A stretch of 64,000 bases of DNA from Bordetella bronchialis (GCF_001676705.1 NZ_CP016170.1:496001-560000), one strand, 5' to 3'; shown: positions 24,410 through 33,556, counted from the first letter of the stretch. The notes: a model not told the origin generated them from the letters alone. Program-made: numbers and translations.

Positions 24410-26465
24410 CCGCGGACGGCGTCGCGGTATTCCATAGCCGCAAGGCAACATGGATCTGCAGGCAGCGTTGCGGGTCGGCCAGGTCGCCGATCAGCGCGGC
24501 GGCGCTTGCCAGGCGCTGGTGCACGGTGTTGACGTGGATGCCCAGGCGCTGGGCGGTGGCCCTGGCATTCTGCTGGTTGTCCAGGTAGGTCAGCAGCGTT
24601 ATCGCCAGGCAGGATCCGCGCCGGCGGTCGTGCTCGATGACGCCGCCCAGGGTGCCATCCAGGAAATCCTTCAGGCTGGCGGCGTCCTGCGTTTCGAACA
24701 ATACCGAATACAGGGCCAACTCGTTCTGTTGAACGATGCGGTCTCGCATGCCCAGCCGGCCCAGCAGGGGCAGGGCACGCCGCAACGCGGCATGGACGGC
24801 CGGCAATTCCGCGGGTGTTGGCGCCGGGCGCGAAAGCACGCCGCGGTACGCCTGCGGCCGGTCCGGGCGCAGGGCGGCGTCGAAGACGCGCGGCAGGTCC
24901 GCCGCGTTTCTTGTATTGCAAAGGACGGCCAGGACGCCATCGAGCTCGTCGACCAGCACGCCGGGCGCGCCGATGCCGCCGCGCAGGCGGCGCGCCAGGG
25001 CCGGCACATCGGCCTGTTCCAGCTCCACCAGCATGAGCGACATGGGCGCCGAAAGATCCAGGCCGAATCGCTCTGCACGCTCGCGCGTCATGGCGGGTTC
25101 GCCCTGCCGGGGCGAGAGCAGCGATTGCAGCAGCGCCGACAGGTCGCGGCTTCTGCTTGCCGCCATATGTTCCTGCGACAGCAGGACGACGCCGATGACG
25201 CTGGCGCTTCGTTCGAAGGTCCGGATCGAGATGTCCCGCATGTCTTCATGCCGGAACAGCAGGATGGCGCCCAGCATGCCGTCGCCGCCGATCACGGCGG
25301 TGGCGCGGCAGATTTCATTGCCGGCGCGATAGGCGATCGCCGAACGGCCCGCGCGCCGGCTTTCGCCCAAGGCCCGCGTCAGGGCTGCGCTGTGCGGACC
25401 GTAGGGTTCGAATGCATCGGCCGCCGTGCCGGTGTAGCCGGGCGCCGTCGCGCGGCCGATCACCTGGTGGGCATCGTCCAATACCAGGACGCCGCCTTGC
25501 AGCAATTGCGCGACCGACAGGCATAGCTCCCCCAGCGAGGCGCCGCGGGCCAGCAGGGACGTCAGGCGTTCGTGCGCCTCCACGGCGTCCTGGACGTCGC
25601 GGGCATGCGCTTCCAGCTCGATGCGGGCGAGTTCGGCCTTCTCCAGTGCCGACTGCGCGTCCGCGAAGGCCTGGGCATTGTTGATCGCCACCGCCGCATG
25701 GGTGGCCAGGGTGCAGAGGATGGAAACGTTGAGCGCGGTGTGGGTGCGATGGTAGCGGTCGGCCACGAAAAGCAGGCCGATGACCTTGTTGTTCCAGATC
25801 AGGGGCACGCCGACCAGGGCCACGATGCCCTCGTCGCGGAAGATGTCGTCCAGGTCGGGATCGTGCGTGAAGCGGTTGTCGTGCAGGTAGTCCGGCGTGG
25901 CGAAGGGCAGGCGGGTCGTCATGACGACGCCCGCGACGCCGCGCAGGCGCTTGGCCGTCATTCTGCCCGTGCGCTCCGCGATGGCGCCGTCGGCGGCGAT
26001 GACCTTGAATTCCGCGGTCGCGGCGTCGTAGATGGACAGCCAGCACAGGTGCGAGCGCAGGAGGTCGCGGGCGCGCATGACGATGGCCTTCAGCAACTCC
26101 GGCAGGTCCAGGCGCGCGGCCAGGTCCTGGGCGGATTCGATCACGGCCAGCATGCCGCGTTCGCGCTGTTCGTGCTGGTCCAGCCTGTTCCGCAAGGCCA
26201 TGGCCATGCGGGCGAGTTCGATCGCCCCCGTCTTTTCCGCCATGCCGTCGGGCCACGCTTCCACGGACGCCAGGGCGGCGGCGAAGCGCTCCGGCGGCGC
26301 GTTGGCATGGAGCAGGCCGATCAGGTCCGCCGCGGCCGTATCGACGGCGGCCATCGCGGCCGGGGCGGGGCCGGCCGCCGTGCGCGGTGCCGGTTTCCTT
26401 CCCCCAGCGCCGCCTTCGGCGGCCCAGGCATGCGTGCCGTTGCCGGCGCGCTTCTTTCTTTCCAT
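24387..26465 (-). CDS. PucR/CdaR-type regulator with GAF domain
   Basis: The 692-residue protein has a GAF-type sensor (about residues 130-280: DLLRSHLCWLSIYDAA, GVVMTTRLPFATPDYL, VALVGVPLIWNNKVIGLLFV). A middle region and the C-terminal PucR-type helix-turn-helix follow (LLTYLDNQQNARATAQRLG, HVNTVHQRLASA). The first about 50 residues are basic and Ala/Gly-rich. It faces the SDR-Liv-BKACE operon and is its probable regulator. PucR-family proteins usually respond to a small metabolite; the GAF domain is the likely sensor. Confidence 0.88.
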   Translation of the reverse strand: MERKKRAGNGTHAWAAEGGAGGRKPAPRTAAGPAPAAMAAVDTAAADLIGLLHANAPPERFAAALASVEAWPDGMAEKTGAIELARMAMALRNRLDQHEQRERGMLAVIESAQDLAARLDLPELLKAIVMRARDLLRSHLCWLSIYDAATAEFKVIAADGAIAERTGRMTAKRLRGVAGVVMTTRLPFATPDYLHDNRFTHDPDLDDIFRDEGIVALVGVPLIWNNKVIGLLFVADRYHRTHTALNVSILCTLATHAAVAINNAQAFADAQSALEKAELARIELEAHARDVQDAVEAHERLTSLLARGASLGELCLSVAQLLQGGVLVLDDAHQVIGRATAPGYTGTAADAFEPYGPHSAALTRALGESRRAGRSAIAYRAGNEICRATAVIGGDGMLGAILLFRHEDMRDISIRTFERSASVIGVVLLSQEHMAASRSRDLSALLQSLLSPRQGEPAMTRERAERFGLDLSAPMSLMLVELEQADVPALARRLRGGIGAPGVLVDELDGVLAVLCNTRNAADLPRVFDAALRPDRPQAYRGVLSRPAPTPAELPAVHAALRRALPLLGRLGMRDRIVQQNELALYSVLFETQDAASLKDFLDGTLGGVIEHDRRRGSCLAITLLTYLDNQQNARATAQRLGIHVNTVHQRLASAAALIGDLADPQRCLQIHVALRLWNTATPSAVIDPSSA

Positions 26466-26494
26466 GGTCCGGGACCTCGATCGTCGGCACAGGG

Positions 26495-26547
26495 TGATGT
26501 GACAACATCATATCAACTACGGGATAAATATGTTCATATCGCACATA
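26495..26547. promoter_or_regulatory. Possible operators in the PucR/SDR divergent region
   Basis: Two inverted repeats lie in the AT-rich centre of the 139-base intergenic region: TGATGT-GACA-ACATCA (26495-26510) and TATGT-N9-ACATA (26529-26547). Both carry the TGT...ACA half-site type and lie between the two start codons, so they are candidate sites for the PucR-type protein. No binding data can be read from the sequence. Confidence 0.4.
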
Positions 26548-26604
26548 GATACGTCGGACGATCTCCCGGACACTGCCTGCATACCGAAATAAAGGAGACA
26601 AGCG

Positions 26605-27402
26605 GTGCCCCCTAGCATCATCGAATCGCTGCGGCCCATGCCCGGCTTGCGCGTGTTGGTCAGCGCGGGCGCCGCGGGTATCGGCGCCGGCATCGCCCGG
26701 GCGTTCCGCGAGGCCGGCGCGCGGGTGCATGTGTGCGATATCGACGCCGCCGCGCTCGAACGGCTGACCGCGGAATCGCCGGAGATCACGACCAGCACGG
26801 CCGACGCATCCGTGGCCAGGGACGTCGACACCGTCTTCGACGACGTCAGGAATACCCTGGGCGGACTCGACGTGCTGGTGAACAACGTCGGGATCGCCGG
26901 TCCGACCGGCCCCGTGGAGCAATTGCGGCCCGCCGACTGGGAGCGCGCCGTCGACGTCAACCTGAACAGCCATTTCTATTTCGCCCGCCGCGCCGTGCCT
27001 TTGCTGAAGGCCTCGTCCGCCAACCCTTGCCTGATCGCCATGAGCTCGGTGGCGGGGCGGCTGGGTTATGCGCTGCGCACGCCTTACGCGTCCACGAAGT
27101 GGGCGATCGTGGGGATGATGAAATCGCTGGCCATCGAGCTCGGGCCCCACGGCGTGCGCGTCAACGCCATCCTGCCCGGCACGGTGGAAGGCGAACGCAT
27201 GGACGGCGTGATCGGCGCGCGCGCGGCGGCCTCGGGCGTGTCGGTGGACGAAATGCGCCGGGAGTACCTGGGAAAGATCTCGCTGCGGCGGATGGTGACG
27301 GTGGACGATGTCGCCGCCATGGCGCTCTTCCTGTGCTCGCCCGCCGCGCGCAATGTCACCGGGCAGGCGATCAGCGTGGACGGGAATATCGAATATCTCT
27401 GA
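26605..27402 (+). CDS. Short-chain dehydrogenase/reductase
   Basis: The 265-residue SDR has the cofactor loop VLVSAGAAGIGAGIARAF, NNVGIAGPT, the catalytic serine in MSSVAGRLG and the YASTK active site, with the C-terminal AISVDGNIEYL ending of NAD-dependent members. The acidic residue at the end of beta 2 (VCDIDAA) favours NAD over NADP. The GTG start follows AAAGGAGA. As first gene of the operon before a Liv transporter and a keto acid cleavage enzyme, it probably oxidises a hydroxy acid to the keto acid (inference). Confidence 0.9.
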   Translation: MPPSIIESLRPMPGLRVLVSAGAAGIGAGIARAFREAGARVHVCDIDAAALERLTAESPEITTSTADASVARDVDTVFDDVRNTLGGLDVLVNNVGIAGPTGPVEQLRPADWERAVDVNLNSHFYFARRAVPLLKASSANPCLIAMSSVAGRLGYALRTPYASTKWAIVGMMKSLAIELGPHGVRVNAILPGTVEGERMDGVIGARAAASGVSVDEMRREYLGKISLRRMVTVDDVAAMALFLCSPAARNVTGQAISVDGNIEYL

Positions 27403-27406
27403 ACGC

Positions 27407-27438
27407 CGGCGATACGGCCCCTCGTGGCCGTATCGCCG
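27407..27438 (+). promoter_or_regulatory. Strong hairpin between SDR and receptor genes
   Basis: A 13-bp perfect stem (CGGCGATACGGCC with GGCCGTATCGCCG) encloses a six-base loop, just after the SDR stop codon. No T-run follows, so it is not a standard intrinsic terminator. In ABC operons such hairpins often stabilise the upstream message or set different levels for the receptor; that role here is an inference. Confidence 0.6.
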
Positions 27439-27493
27439 AGGCGGCTTTGCTTGACGGCCGTACCGACATTCATAAACAAACGAGGAGACAACC

Positions 27494-28738
27494 ATGAAGA
27501 AACTGGACCTGACCCTGGTCGCGGCAGTGGCCGCGCTGGGAGCCTGCTGCACCGCCGCGGTGGCGGCGCCCGTCAAGATCGGCCTGGTGGAAACGCTTTC
27601 CGGACCGCAGGCCTCGTCCGGGCAGGCCTACCGCACGGCGGTGCGCTACGTCATCGACCAGGTCAACGCGGCCGGCGGCTGGAACGGCGAGCCGGTGCAA
27701 CTGCTGGAGTACGACAACCAGGGCGGTCCGGCCGGCGCGGCGGACAAGCTGCGCGCGGCGGCGGCCGACGGCGTACAGATCGTCGTGCAGGGCGCGTCGT
27801 CAGCCATCGGCGGCCAGATCACCGAGGACGTACGCAAGTGGAACCTGCGCAATCCCGGCAAGGAGATGGTCTACATCAACGTGGGCGCCGAGGCGCTGGA
27901 GCTGACCGGCGAGAAATGCAACTTCTACCACTTCCGCTTCGCTGGCAATGCGCAAGTCCGCGTAAAGGCGCTCGTGGAAGGAATGAAGAAGGCCAATGCC
28001 CTGGGCACCAAGGTATACGCCATCAACCAGAACTATTCCTGGGGCCAGGACATGGAGCGGGCCATCGTCGACGACCAGAAGCTGGGCGGCTATACGGTGG
28101 TGGAGAAGACGCTGCACGACGTGAACAAGATCCAGGACTTCGCGCCCTATGTGGCGAAGATCTCCGCGTCCGGTGCCGATACCGTCATGACGGGCAACTG
28201 GTCCAACGACCTGCTGCTGCTGATGAAGGCGTCGAAGGCCGCCGGCCTGAAGGCCCGCTACGGCACGGTGTACCTGGACCAGCCGGGCAACCTGGCCAAT
28301 GCGGGAGAGCTGGCGGTCGGCAACTTCGTGGCGCATACCTTCAACGCCGAGGCCGGCGGCGCGGACGCGCAGAAGTTCGTGGAGGACTACAAGGCCAAGA
28401 CGGGCCATATCCCCGTGTTCGTGGAGCCGCAGACGGCATACGGCATGATGATGGTGGCCGACGCGCTGAAACGCACCAAGCCGAAGAACGGCGCCCTTAA
28501 CGTCAATGAGTTCGCCTTGGCGCTGGAGTCTGGCCGCATCCCCACCCCGATGGGCGAGATGAGCATGCGCGCCGCAGATCACCAGGTGCAGATGCCGCTG
28601 GTGGTGTCCACGGTGTCGCGCGACGCGAAATACAAGGTTGACGGGACCGATATGGGCTTCAGCCCCGTGCTGCTCCTGTCCGCCCAGGAAGCGTCCACGC
28701 CGCCCCAGGCCAGCTGCAAGATGAAGCGGCCGGACTGA
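27494..28738 (+). CDS. Branched-chain-amino-acid-type ABC receptor (LivK-like)
   Basis: The 414-residue periplasmic receptor starts with a signal peptide (MKKLDLTLVAAVAALGACC, cleavage near AVAAP). The mature start VKIGLVETLSGPQASSGQAY is characteristic of the peripla_BP_6 family. Later regions include WNLRNPGKEMVYINVGAEAL and NQNYSWGQDMERAIV. The ligand need not be a branched-chain amino acid; this family also takes aromatic acids, amides and other metabolites. It heads the transporter part of the operon. Confidence 0.92.
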   Translation: MKKLDLTLVAAVAALGACCTAAVAAPVKIGLVETLSGPQASSGQAYRTAVRYVIDQVNAAGGWNGEPVQLLEYDNQGGPAGAADKLRAAAADGVQIVVQGASSAIGGQITEDVRKWNLRNPGKEMVYINVGAEALELTGEKCNFYHFRFAGNAQVRVKALVEGMKKANALGTKVYAINQNYSWGQDMERAIVDDQKLGGYTVVEKTLHDVNKIQDFAPYVAKISASGADTVMTGNWSNDLLLLMKASKAAGLKARYGTVYLDQPGNLANAGELAVGNFVAHTFNAEAGGADAQKFVEDYKAKTGHIPVFVEPQTAYGMMMVADALKRTKPKNGALNVNEFALALESGRIPTPMGEMSMRAADHQVQMPLVVSTVSRDAKYKVDGTDMGFSPVLLLSAQEASTPPQASCKMKRPD

Positions 28739-28795
28739 CGCAACCAATGGCTGGCCGGCGCGTCCGGCCATCGCTTGGACCCGTACTGGAGCGCC

Positions 28796-29737
28796 ATGGA
28801 ACAGATCATTTTCTCCCTCCTGAACGGCGTGATCTACGGACTACTGCTGTTCATGGTGTCCGCCGGCCTGACGCTGATCTTCGGCATGATGGGCGTGCTC
28901 AATTTCGCGCACGCGTCCTTCTACATGCTGGGCGCCTACTTCGCGTACACGCTGCAGGACCCCATCGGGTTCTGGCCGGCGGTCATCGTTTCGCCCTTGC
29001 TGGTGGGCCTGGTCGGGGTAGTGGTGGAACGGTACTTCCTGCGCCGTGTCCATCACCACGGCCATGCGCACGAGCTATTGCTGACCTTCGGGCTGTCCTT
29101 CATCATCGCCGAGCTGGTCAAGCTGTTCTTCGGCAATTACCCGGTGGACTACCGCGTGCCGCCGTCGCTGGATTTTTCCGCCTTCAGCCTGGGCAGTACG
29201 CAGTATCCGGCCTATCGGCTTTTGATGGGCGGCATCGCGATCCTGATGTTCGTCGTGATCTACCTGGTGCTGACGCGCACGCGCGTGGGTATCGTGGTGC
29301 GCTCGGCCATCTACAAGCCGCGCATGGCCGAAGCGCTGGGACACAACGTGCCGCTGGTCTTCATGGGCGTCTTCGGGGCGGGCGCCGCGCTGGCCGGATT
29401 GGCGGGCGCGGTAGCCGGGGCTTTCTACACCACCAATCCCAACATGGCGCTGGAACTGGGCGTCATCGTCTTCGTCGTGGTGGTCGTCGGCGGCCTGGGC
29501 TCCTTGCCGGGCGCGATGCTGGCGTCGCTGCTGATCGGCATCATCACCTCGCTGGCCGTCTCGGTGGACGGCAGCCTTGCCGACCTCTTCGCCCTGGTAG
29601 GCCTGGGCGACTGGGCGCGGGGCGTCGGGGGACTGATGACGTTGAGCCTTTCCAGCCTGGCGGCCACGCTGCCCTTCGCCTGCATGCTGCTGATCCTGCT
29701 GGTGCGGCCGCGCGGGATCATGGGCGATAAGGAATGA
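28796..29737 (+). CDS. ABC permease LivH-type
   Basis: The 313-residue inner-membrane permease begins MEQIIFSLLNGVIYGLLLFM and has about eight membrane helices with the LivH landmarks GLTLIFGMMGVLNFAHASFY and VVVVGGLGSLPGAMLASLLIG. ATG 28796 gives the family start; a TTG upstream is not used. It lies 57 bases after the receptor gene and 4 bases before the LivM-type gene. Confidence 0.93.
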   Translation: MEQIIFSLLNGVIYGLLLFMVSAGLTLIFGMMGVLNFAHASFYMLGAYFAYTLQDPIGFWPAVIVSPLLVGLVGVVVERYFLRRVHHHGHAHELLLTFGLSFIIAELVKLFFGNYPVDYRVPPSLDFSAFSLGSTQYPAYRLLMGGIAILMFVVIYLVLTRTRVGIVVRSAIYKPRMAEALGHNVPLVFMGVFGAGAALAGLAGAVAGAFYTTNPNMALELGVIVFVVVVVGGLGSLPGAMLASLLIGIITSLAVSVDGSLADLFALVGLGDWARGVGGLMTLSLSSLAATLPFACMLLILLVRPRGIMGDKE

Positions 29738-29741
29738 CGCG

Positions 29742-31019
29742 ATGAACAAGACTTTGCTGGCTTGCCTGGCGGGTGTCGCCCTGCTCGCGGCGCTGCCTTT
29801 CCTGCTGTCCCAGGGCCTGCTGAACGCGGCCATCCAGATGCTTATCGCGGCCTTGTTCGCCAGCGCTTACAACCTGCTGTGCGGGCAGGCGGGGATGCTG
29901 TCCTTCGGCCATGCGGCGTATTTCGGCGTGGGCGCCTTTGCCACGGTCCACGCCATGAATGCGCTGGGCGGAGAGGGCCTGTTGCCGACGCCCTTGATGC
30001 CGCTGGCCGGCGCCCTGGGCGGGCTGGCGTTCGGCGCGGTCGCCGGCTGGTTCGCCACGCAGCGCAGCGGCACCTACTTCGCGATGATCACGCTGGCAAT
30101 CGCCGAACTCGTGCATTCGCTGGCGCCCCACCTGAAAAGTCTGTTCGGCGGGGAGGCGGGCATATCGACCATGCGCATGCCGGCGTGGGGTTTCGACTTC
30201 GGCTCCACCACCCAGGTGTACTACCTGACGCTGGCATGGGTATTGTTCGCGCTGCTGCTGCTGTATCTGTACACGCGCACGCCGCTGGGACGCCTGACGC
30301 TGGGCCTGCGGGAGAACAGCCGCCGCCTCAGGTTCCTGGGCTACAACGTCCACGGCGTGGGTACCCTGGTGTTCGCCCTGTCGGCAATGTTCGCCGGCAT
30401 GGCGGGCGGCTTGCAGGCGATGTCCAACGAATCGGCCAACTACGTGGTCTTCGACGCATCGCTGTCGGCGGCCGCCGTGCTCAATACCTATATCGGCGGT
30501 ACGCAGGTTTTCCTGGGGCCGGCTCTGGGCGCCGCCCTGATGACCCTGTTCGGTTATGCGGTGTCGGACCTGACCCGCTCCTGGCTGCTGTACCAGGGCA
30601 TCATTTTCGTGCTCGTGATGATGTTCCTGCCCACGGGCCTGACCGGTCTGGTGGGCATGGTGGAGCGGCAGGTCGAACGCCACGGGGCCGGGCGGCTCGC
30701 CGGCGTCTTCGTGCTGGCGGTGGGGTGCGCGCTGTTCATGGCCGCCGGCACGGTGTTCCTGGTGGAGCTGTTGCAGCGGGTATTCGCGCAGGAGTACCGG
30801 TCGCTGATCCCCGCCACGGGCGCGTGGCCCGCCGTGCGGGTGTTCGATCGTTCGTGGGATGTCCTGTCGCCGCTTACCTGGGGCGTGCCGGCGGTGCTGC
30901 TCGGCATCGGCGGCTTGCTGCTCTGGTCCTGCCGGGCCAGGCTGGCCAGCGTGACGGAACGCGCGGAATCGGCCGTTACCGCCGCCGACCGCCCCACGGG
31001 CATGAAGGAGCTCGCATGA
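29742..31019 (+). CDS. ABC permease LivM-type with C-terminal extension
   Basis: The first about 310 residues are a normal LivM permease (LLCGQAGMLSFGHAAYFGVG, IGGTQVFLGPALGAALMTLF). About 100 further residues carry two more hydrophobic segments (LAGVFVLAVGCALFMAAGTV and WGVPAVLLGIGGLLLWSC) around a soluble loop, making the protein 425 residues, longer than usual. The TGA overlaps the ATG of the next gene (ATGA). The extension may be a subgroup feature; its role is unknown. Confidence 0.9.
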   Translation: MNKTLLACLAGVALLAALPFLLSQGLLNAAIQMLIAALFASAYNLLCGQAGMLSFGHAAYFGVGAFATVHAMNALGGEGLLPTPLMPLAGALGGLAFGAVAGWFATQRSGTYFAMITLAIAELVHSLAPHLKSLFGGEAGISTMRMPAWGFDFGSTTQVYYLTLAWVLFALLLLYLYTRTPLGRLTLGLRENSRRLRFLGYNVHGVGTLVFALSAMFAGMAGGLQAMSNESANYVVFDASLSAAAVLNTYIGGTQVFLGPALGAALMTLFGYAVSDLTRSWLLYQGIIFVLVMMFLPTGLTGLVGMVERQVERHGAGRLAGVFVLAVGCALFMAAGTVFLVELLQRVFAQEYRSLIPATGAWPAVRVFDRSWDVLSPLTWGVPAVLLGIGGLLLWSCRARLASVTERAESAVTAADRPTGMKELA

Positions 31020-31771
31020 ACCCGCCCATCCTGCAGATCCAGGGACTGCGCAAGTCCTTCGGCATGAGCGAAATCATCCGCGGCGTGGACCTGGACGTGG
31101 TGGCCGGGGAGCGGCATGCGCTGATCGGCCCGAATGGCGCGGGCAAGTCCACGCTGTTCCACCTGGTGTCGGGCCTGCTCGCCCCCACTTCCGGCTCCAT
31201 CCGCCTGGAAGGGCGGGAGATCGGCGGCCACTCGCCGCAAGCCATCAACCGCCGGGGCCTGGCGCGTTCCTTCCAGATCACCAACATATTCCCCAGGCTG
31301 ACGACCTACGAGAACGTGCGGCTGGCCGTGATGCGCGCGCACGGGCTGCAGTACACCTTCTGGAAGTTCATCGACCGCGACCGCCGCATCCGGCAGGAAA
31401 CGGAAGGACTGCTGGAACGGGTGCGCCTGACCGCCAAGGCCCGTGCGTTGGCGGGCGAGATGGCTTATTCGGAACAGCGCTCGCTGGAGATCGCGATGAC
31501 GCTGGCCTCCGACCCCAAGGTCATCCTGCTCGATGAACCCATGGCGGGCATGTCCAACGAGGAAACGGCCTACACCGCGCAACTGATCCGCGAGACGACG
31601 GCCGGACGCACGCTGATGATCGTGGAGCACGATATGGACGTGGTGTTCGCACTGGGCGATCGCATCAGCGTCCTGGTCTACGGCCAGGTGATCGCCACCG
31701 GCACGCCGGAGCAAATACGCGCCAATGCCGAGGTGCGCGAAGCCTACCTGGGCGACGAGGTGACGGCATGA
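31016..31771 (+). CDS. ABC ATP-binding protein LivG-type
   Basis: The 251-residue ATPase has Walker A GPNGAGKST (Lys44), the LivG-type SFQITNIFPRLTTYENV segment, signature MAYSEQRSLEIAM (divergent from LSGGQ), Walker B VILLDEPMAGMSNEE and H-loop IVEHDMDVV. The MAYSEQR signature in place of LSGGQ is common in a LivG subgroup. Start and stop overlap both neighbours by four bases, so translation is coupled along livM-livG-livF. Confidence 0.93.
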   Translation: MNPPILQIQGLRKSFGMSEIIRGVDLDVVAGERHALIGPNGAGKSTLFHLVSGLLAPTSGSIRLEGREIGGHSPQAINRRGLARSFQITNIFPRLTTYENVRLAVMRAHGLQYTFWKFIDRDRRIRQETEGLLERVRLTAKARALAGEMAYSEQRSLEIAMTLASDPKVILLDEPMAGMSNEETAYTAQLIRETTAGRTLMIVEHDMDVVFALGDRISVLVYGQVIATGTPEQIRANAEVREAYLGDEVTA

Positions 31772-32490
31772 CGGAAGCAAGCACGGCATTGCTGCAGGTC
31801 GAGGACCTGCATGCCCATTACGGCAAGAGCCACGTCCTGCACGGCGTAAACCTGCGCATGCGGGGCGGCGAGGTCGTCAGCCTGGTAGGCCGCAACGGCT
31901 CCGGCCGCTCCACCACCATGAAGACCATCATGGGCCTGGTCGCGCCGAGTGCCGGCCGCATCCTGCTCAAGGGCCGCGACCTGGCAGGCGCGCGACCCTA
32001 TGCCATCTGCCGCGCGGGCATCGCCTACGTGCCCGAGGAACGCGAGGTCTTCGCCAACCTGACCGTGGACGAAAACCTTCGCATGGGCGAGCAGCCGCCG
32101 GTGCCGGGGGCGCACCGCTGGACGGTGGAGCAGATGTTCGACTATTTCCCGCGCCTGAAGGAACGCCGCAATACCAAGGCCGGCAGCATGTCGGGCGGCG
32201 AGCAGCAGATGCTGACGATCTGCCGGTCGCTGCTGGGCAATCCGCTGGTCATCCTGGTGGACGAACCGACCGAAGGCCTGGCCCCCAAGCTGGTGGCCCA
32301 GGTGGCGGAGTGCATCCAGGACATGCAGCGCAAGGGGGTCTCGGTGCTGCTGGTGGAGCAGAAGCTGGCCATCGCCCTGAAGGTATCGATGCGGGTATTC
32401 GTGATGGGACACGGCCGCATCGTCTACGAGGGCACGCCGGCGGAACTCAGTGCCAACGAGGCCCTGGTCTCGCAATGGCTCGCGGTGTGA
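31768..32490 (+). CDS. ABC ATP-binding protein LivF-type, Walker A Arg
   Basis: The 240-residue ATPase has a Walker A loop GRNGSGRST in which Arg47 stands at the place of the invariant lysine. Other motifs look active: LSGGQ-like MSGGEQQMLTICRSLL, Walker B LVILVDEPTEGLAP and the H-loop segment VLLVEQKL (Gln for His, usual in LivF). ATG overlaps the livG TGA. Because LivG keeps a normal lysine, the heterodimer could still power transport with one classical site. Confidence 0.92.
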   Translation: MTEASTALLQVEDLHAHYGKSHVLHGVNLRMRGGEVVSLVGRNGSGRSTTMKTIMGLVAPSAGRILLKGRDLAGARPYAICRAGIAYVPEEREVFANLTVDENLRMGEQPPVPGAHRWTVEQMFDYFPRLKERRNTKAGSMSGGEQQMLTICRSLLGNPLVILVDEPTEGLAPKLVAQVAECIQDMQRKGVSVLLVEQKLAIALKVSMRVFVMGHGRIVYEGTPAELSANEALVSQWLAV

Positions 32491-32529
32491 GGACACCGCG
32501 CCGAACGACAACCCACGACGGTCATCGAC

Positions 32530-33471
32530 ATGAAAAGCAGCCAAGACAAAGTCATTATTTCCTGCGCGGTCACGGGTTCGGTCCATACGCCGACCATGTC
32601 CGCCTATCTTCCCCTGACCCCGGACCAGATCGCGGAGCAGGCCATAGAGGCCGCACAGGCGGGCGCCGCCATCCTGCATCTGCACGCGCGCGACCCGCAT
32701 GACGGCCGCCCCACGCCGGATCCCGCCGTCTTCGATGCCTTCGTGCCGCGCATCCGCGACGCCACGGACGCGGTGATCAACATCACCACGGGCGGCAGTA
32801 CCCGCATGACGCTGGAGGACAGGCTGGCCTACCCCCTGCGCGCCAAGCCGGAAATGTGTTCCTTGAACATGGGGTCGATGAACTTCTCCATCCACACCGC
32901 GGCGCGGCGCATCCAGCAATGGAAGTACGACTGGGAAAAACCCTATGTCGAAGGCATGGAGGACTTGATCTTCCGCAACACCTTCCGCGATATCCGCCAC
33001 ATCCTGAAGGTGCTGGGCGAAGAGTGCGGCACGCGTTTCGAGTTCGAGTGCTATGACATGGGGCATCTGTACAACCTGGCCCACTTCGTCGACGAAGGCC
33101 TGGTGCAAGGCCCGGTATTCCTGCAGTGCATCTTCGGCATCCTGGGCGGCATCGGGCCGGACCCGGAAAACCTGGCGACCATGCGGACCACGGCGGACCG
33201 CCTGTTCGGCCGGGATGGCTACCGGTTCTCCGTGCTGGGCGCGGGCCGCCACCAGATGCCCCTGGTGACCATGGGCGCCATCCTGGGCGGCAATGTGCGT
33301 GTGGGGCTGGAGGACAGCCTGTACCTGGGCAAGGGCGAGCTGGCCAGGTCCTGCGCCGAACAGGTGCGCAAGATACGCGGCATCCTGGAGGCGCTCTCGC
33401 TGGAGATCGCGACGCCTGACGATGCGCGCGCCATGCTGGGGCTGAAGGGACGCGACGCCGTGGCATTCTGA
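32530..33471 (+). CDS. Beta-keto acid cleavage enzyme (BKACE, DUF849)
   Basis: The 313-residue Zn-dependent TIM-barrel enzyme matches the 3-keto-5-aminohexanoate cleavage (Kce) family, which converts a beta-keto acid plus acetyl-CoA into acetoacetate and a new CoA ester. Seen are the start KVIISCAVTGSVHTP, the metal motif HLHARDP, INITTGGS, the ECYDMGHL segment, and the C-terminal VGLEDSLYLGKG with the glutamate typical of the family. It lies 39 bases after livF. Together with the SDR it suggests a pathway hydroxy acid to keto acid to CoA ester; the side chain cannot be read from the sequence. Confidence 0.92.
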   Translation: MKSSQDKVIISCAVTGSVHTPTMSAYLPLTPDQIAEQAIEAAQAGAAILHLHARDPHDGRPTPDPAVFDAFVPRIRDATDAVINITTGGSTRMTLEDRLAYPLRAKPEMCSLNMGSMNFSIHTAARRIQQWKYDWEKPYVEGMEDLIFRNTFRDIRHILKVLGEECGTRFEFECYDMGHLYNLAHFVDEGLVQGPVFLQCIFGILGGIGPDPENLATMRTTADRLFGRDGYRFSVLGAGRHQMPLVTMGAILGGNVRVGLEDSLYLGKGELARSCAEQVRKIRGILEALSLEIATPDDARAMLGLKGRDAVAF

Positions 33472-33556
33472 CCGGTGGGTTTCCGGACCGCGCCGCGATA
33501 GCTTTGAGTAAGGCGAGTTGACATACAATTCCGACCCGCATGCCCTCCCGCTTGCC

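Noticed and set aside
29762..31015. Rightward frame joined in front of livG
   Set aside because: It is out of frame with livM, which has a convincing permease sequence; livG starts at the ATGA overlap.
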